Notes under the pieces: generated by a model | Told to the model about the DNA's origin: nothing | The model's database searches: none | Seen by the model: only the letters and a program-made list of their open reading frames with translations | Source: Acidobacteriota bacterium | GTDB taxonomy: Bacteria; Acidobacteriota; Terriglobia; Acidoferrales; UBA7541 | Reading direction: 5' to 3' | Length of the DNA: 6,259 nucleotides | Assembly: GCA_019239815.1 (NCBI GenBank) | Contig: JAFAZL010000841.1 | Coordinates: 1-6,259, forward strand | Part shown: in pieces, positions 5,421 to 6,259 of the stretch | How positions within the stretch are numbered: position 1 is the stretch's first letter | Layout of the letters: each line of letters begins with the position of its first letter | Made by a program: the position numbers and the translations under genes

Positions 5421-6140
5421 TCACTTGTCGCTACCCATGTCCGTCTGCCGAATCGGCTGTACCTTCAAAGCCGCGATCTGAATATCCGGCGCATCGACTG
5501 GCACAATCGCTTGCTCCCGTTGCTCGGTGATTCGCTTGGCGCGGGCCAACGCAATCTCTCCATCTCCATGCAGGTCGGCAATGAAATGCTCCATGGCAAT
5601 GCGTTCGTCTGGCGGAACGATGACTTCGGGTTCGGGATGTGGCGATGCTGCCGCCGAAGCGAGAACGAAGCGCGTTAGAGCGTGACTTGGGGGCTTTGGT
5701 TGATGACCCAACGACACTGTCGCATTCGACGGAGTTTCCCTAACGACCCGTGGTTCGTACACGCCGTTTTCCGTGGGTTGCGGGGCGACCAGCTTGGTGT
5801 TGTTGCCTGGCGATCTGTGTCGAGGGAGCAGCAGGACAATTATCGCCGCGAAGGCGAGCGTCGCGAGCGCGCCAGCGAAGACTTGGGCGAAGCGTGGAGC
5901 GCGCTTTGGCTGGGGGTGCTGGGCTAAATGCGCTTCGAAGCGCTGGAGCATTGCGGCTGGAACCGGTGCGTTCATTTGGCGGTGGAGATTGGCGTTGATT
6001 GCGGCAACGAGCGAGCGCTGCTGGGCCAATTCGGCGGCGCACAACGGGCAACCTACCACGTGCGTGCGAATCGCGGGCGCGAGTTGGGCGCCGCTTATGG
6101 CGGCTTCGATCAGCGCGGGTTTGTATTCTTCACATAGCAT
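5421..6140 (-). CDS. Transmembrane zinc-finger anti-sigma factor
   Basis: A 239-residue single-pass membrane protein. The N-terminal cytoplasmic zinc-binding anti-sigma domain shows Cys3 and the H-x3-C-x2-C motif at His27, Cys31 and Cys34 (HVVGCPLC), which in this family clamps the cognate ECF sigma factor. A transmembrane helix follows at about 87-105 (VFAGALATLAFAAIIVLLL) with a positively charged RHR after it. The remaining 130 residues are Pro/Ala-rich, would lie outside the membrane, and end in a region (about 175-232) with the short segment DERIAMEHFIADLHGDGE. GGAGA seven bases before the ATG at 6140 supports the start. The gene overlaps the sigma-factor end by 31 bases, pointing to translational coupling. 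Release of sigma probably follows proteolysis or a conformational signal, as in relatives; the trigger is unknown. Confidence 0.9.
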   Translation of the reverse strand: MLCEEYKPALIEAAISGAQLAPAIRTHVVGCPLCAAELAQQRSLVAAINANLHRQMNAPVPAAMLQRFEAHLAQHPQPKRAPRFAQVFAGALATLAFAAIIVLLLPRHRSPGNNTKLVAPQPTENGVYEPRVVRETPSNATVSLGHQPKPPSHALTRFVLASAAASPHPEPEVIVPPDERIAMEHFIADLHGDGEIALARAKRITEQREQAIVPVDAPDIQIAALKVQPIRQTDMGSDK

Positions 6141-6259
6141 TGCAACTTCTCCGCTAACTGCTTTTTTGCTGCAAAAAGGCGCGACTTCACGGTGCCGATA
6201 GGCAGGCCGAGCATTTGCGCGACGTCGTCGAGCGGATGCTCTTCCATCGCCGCGAGCAA
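6110..6259 (-). CDS. ECF (RpoE-type) sigma factor, C-terminal fragment
   Basis: The last 49 codons of a gene that begins beyond base 6259. They encode the end of sigma region 4.2: EEHPLDDVAQMLGLPIGTVK followed by SRLFAAKKQLAEKLQ, the helix-turn-helix that reads the -35 element, with the GLPIGTVKSRLFRA-like signature of ECF sigma factors. The residues preceding EEHPLDDVA (LLAAM) are the end of the helix that normally reads ALxxLP..R. The stop at 6112-6110 lies within the anti-sigma gene, a typical arrangement for a sigma/anti-sigma pair. The start, promoter and any autoregulatory site are outside the window. Confidence 0.92.
   Translation of the reverse strand: MLAAMEEHPLDDVAQMLGLPIGTVKSRLFAAKKQLAEKLQCYVKNTNPR

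Noticed and set aside
1..6259. Search for CRISPR arrays, tRNA/rRNA genes, transposases or phage genes
   Set aside because: None was seen: no regularly spaced repeats of CRISPR length, no cloverleaf, and no transposase or integrase motif on either strand.

Overview
The window looks like chromosomal DNA from an acidobacterium, probably Terriglobia/Acidobacteriaceae or an environmental relative. The best taxonomic marker is the protein at 1365-2567, which matches what I know of the 'VWFA-related Acidobacterial domain' family: a VWA fold opened by VxVxLVxV, a DASLS MIDAS motif, and a YRLGYYP tail. GC-rich coding with closely spaced genes, an ECF sigma/anti-sigma pair and many small exported proteins also fit. 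No database search was possible, so the taxonomy is inference.

Layout from left to right. (1) 1-3350 is read entirely on the minus strand. In order of transcription it holds MoaD and MoaE (the two subunits of molybdopterin synthase), a membrane-anchored or exported VWA protein starting 7 bases after moaE, an exported DinB-fold protein, and the N-terminal third of an alditol-oxidase-like flavoenzyme cut by the window edge. moaD-moaE-VWA is a plausible operon. The DinB gene may share it or use its own weak promoter. The oxidase is separated by 257 bases that contain a long hairpin. (2) 3351-3681 is a divergent intergenic region ending in a perfect 12-bp inverted repeat. (3) 3682-4644 is a plus-strand TIGR01777-type NAD(P)-binding epimerase. 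(4) 4645-4800 lies between convergent genes and carries a degenerate purine-rich tandem repeat and an intrinsic terminator. (5) 4801-6259 is a minus-strand stress-response-type operon: the C-terminus of an ECF sigma factor, a zinc-finger transmembrane anti-sigma factor overlapping it by 31 bases, and a small exported protein of unknown function with a secretin-like motif.

How the genes work together. MoaD and MoaE make the dithiolene of molybdopterin. The sigma and anti-sigma factors form an envelope-sensing switch, and the small exported protein behind them is a plausible output or accessory. The other genes look like ordinary accessory functions. I do not see a clear new defence or mobile system. 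The points most worth a second look are the exported secretin-like protein in the ECF operon and the related inverted repeats on both sides of the epimerase gene.
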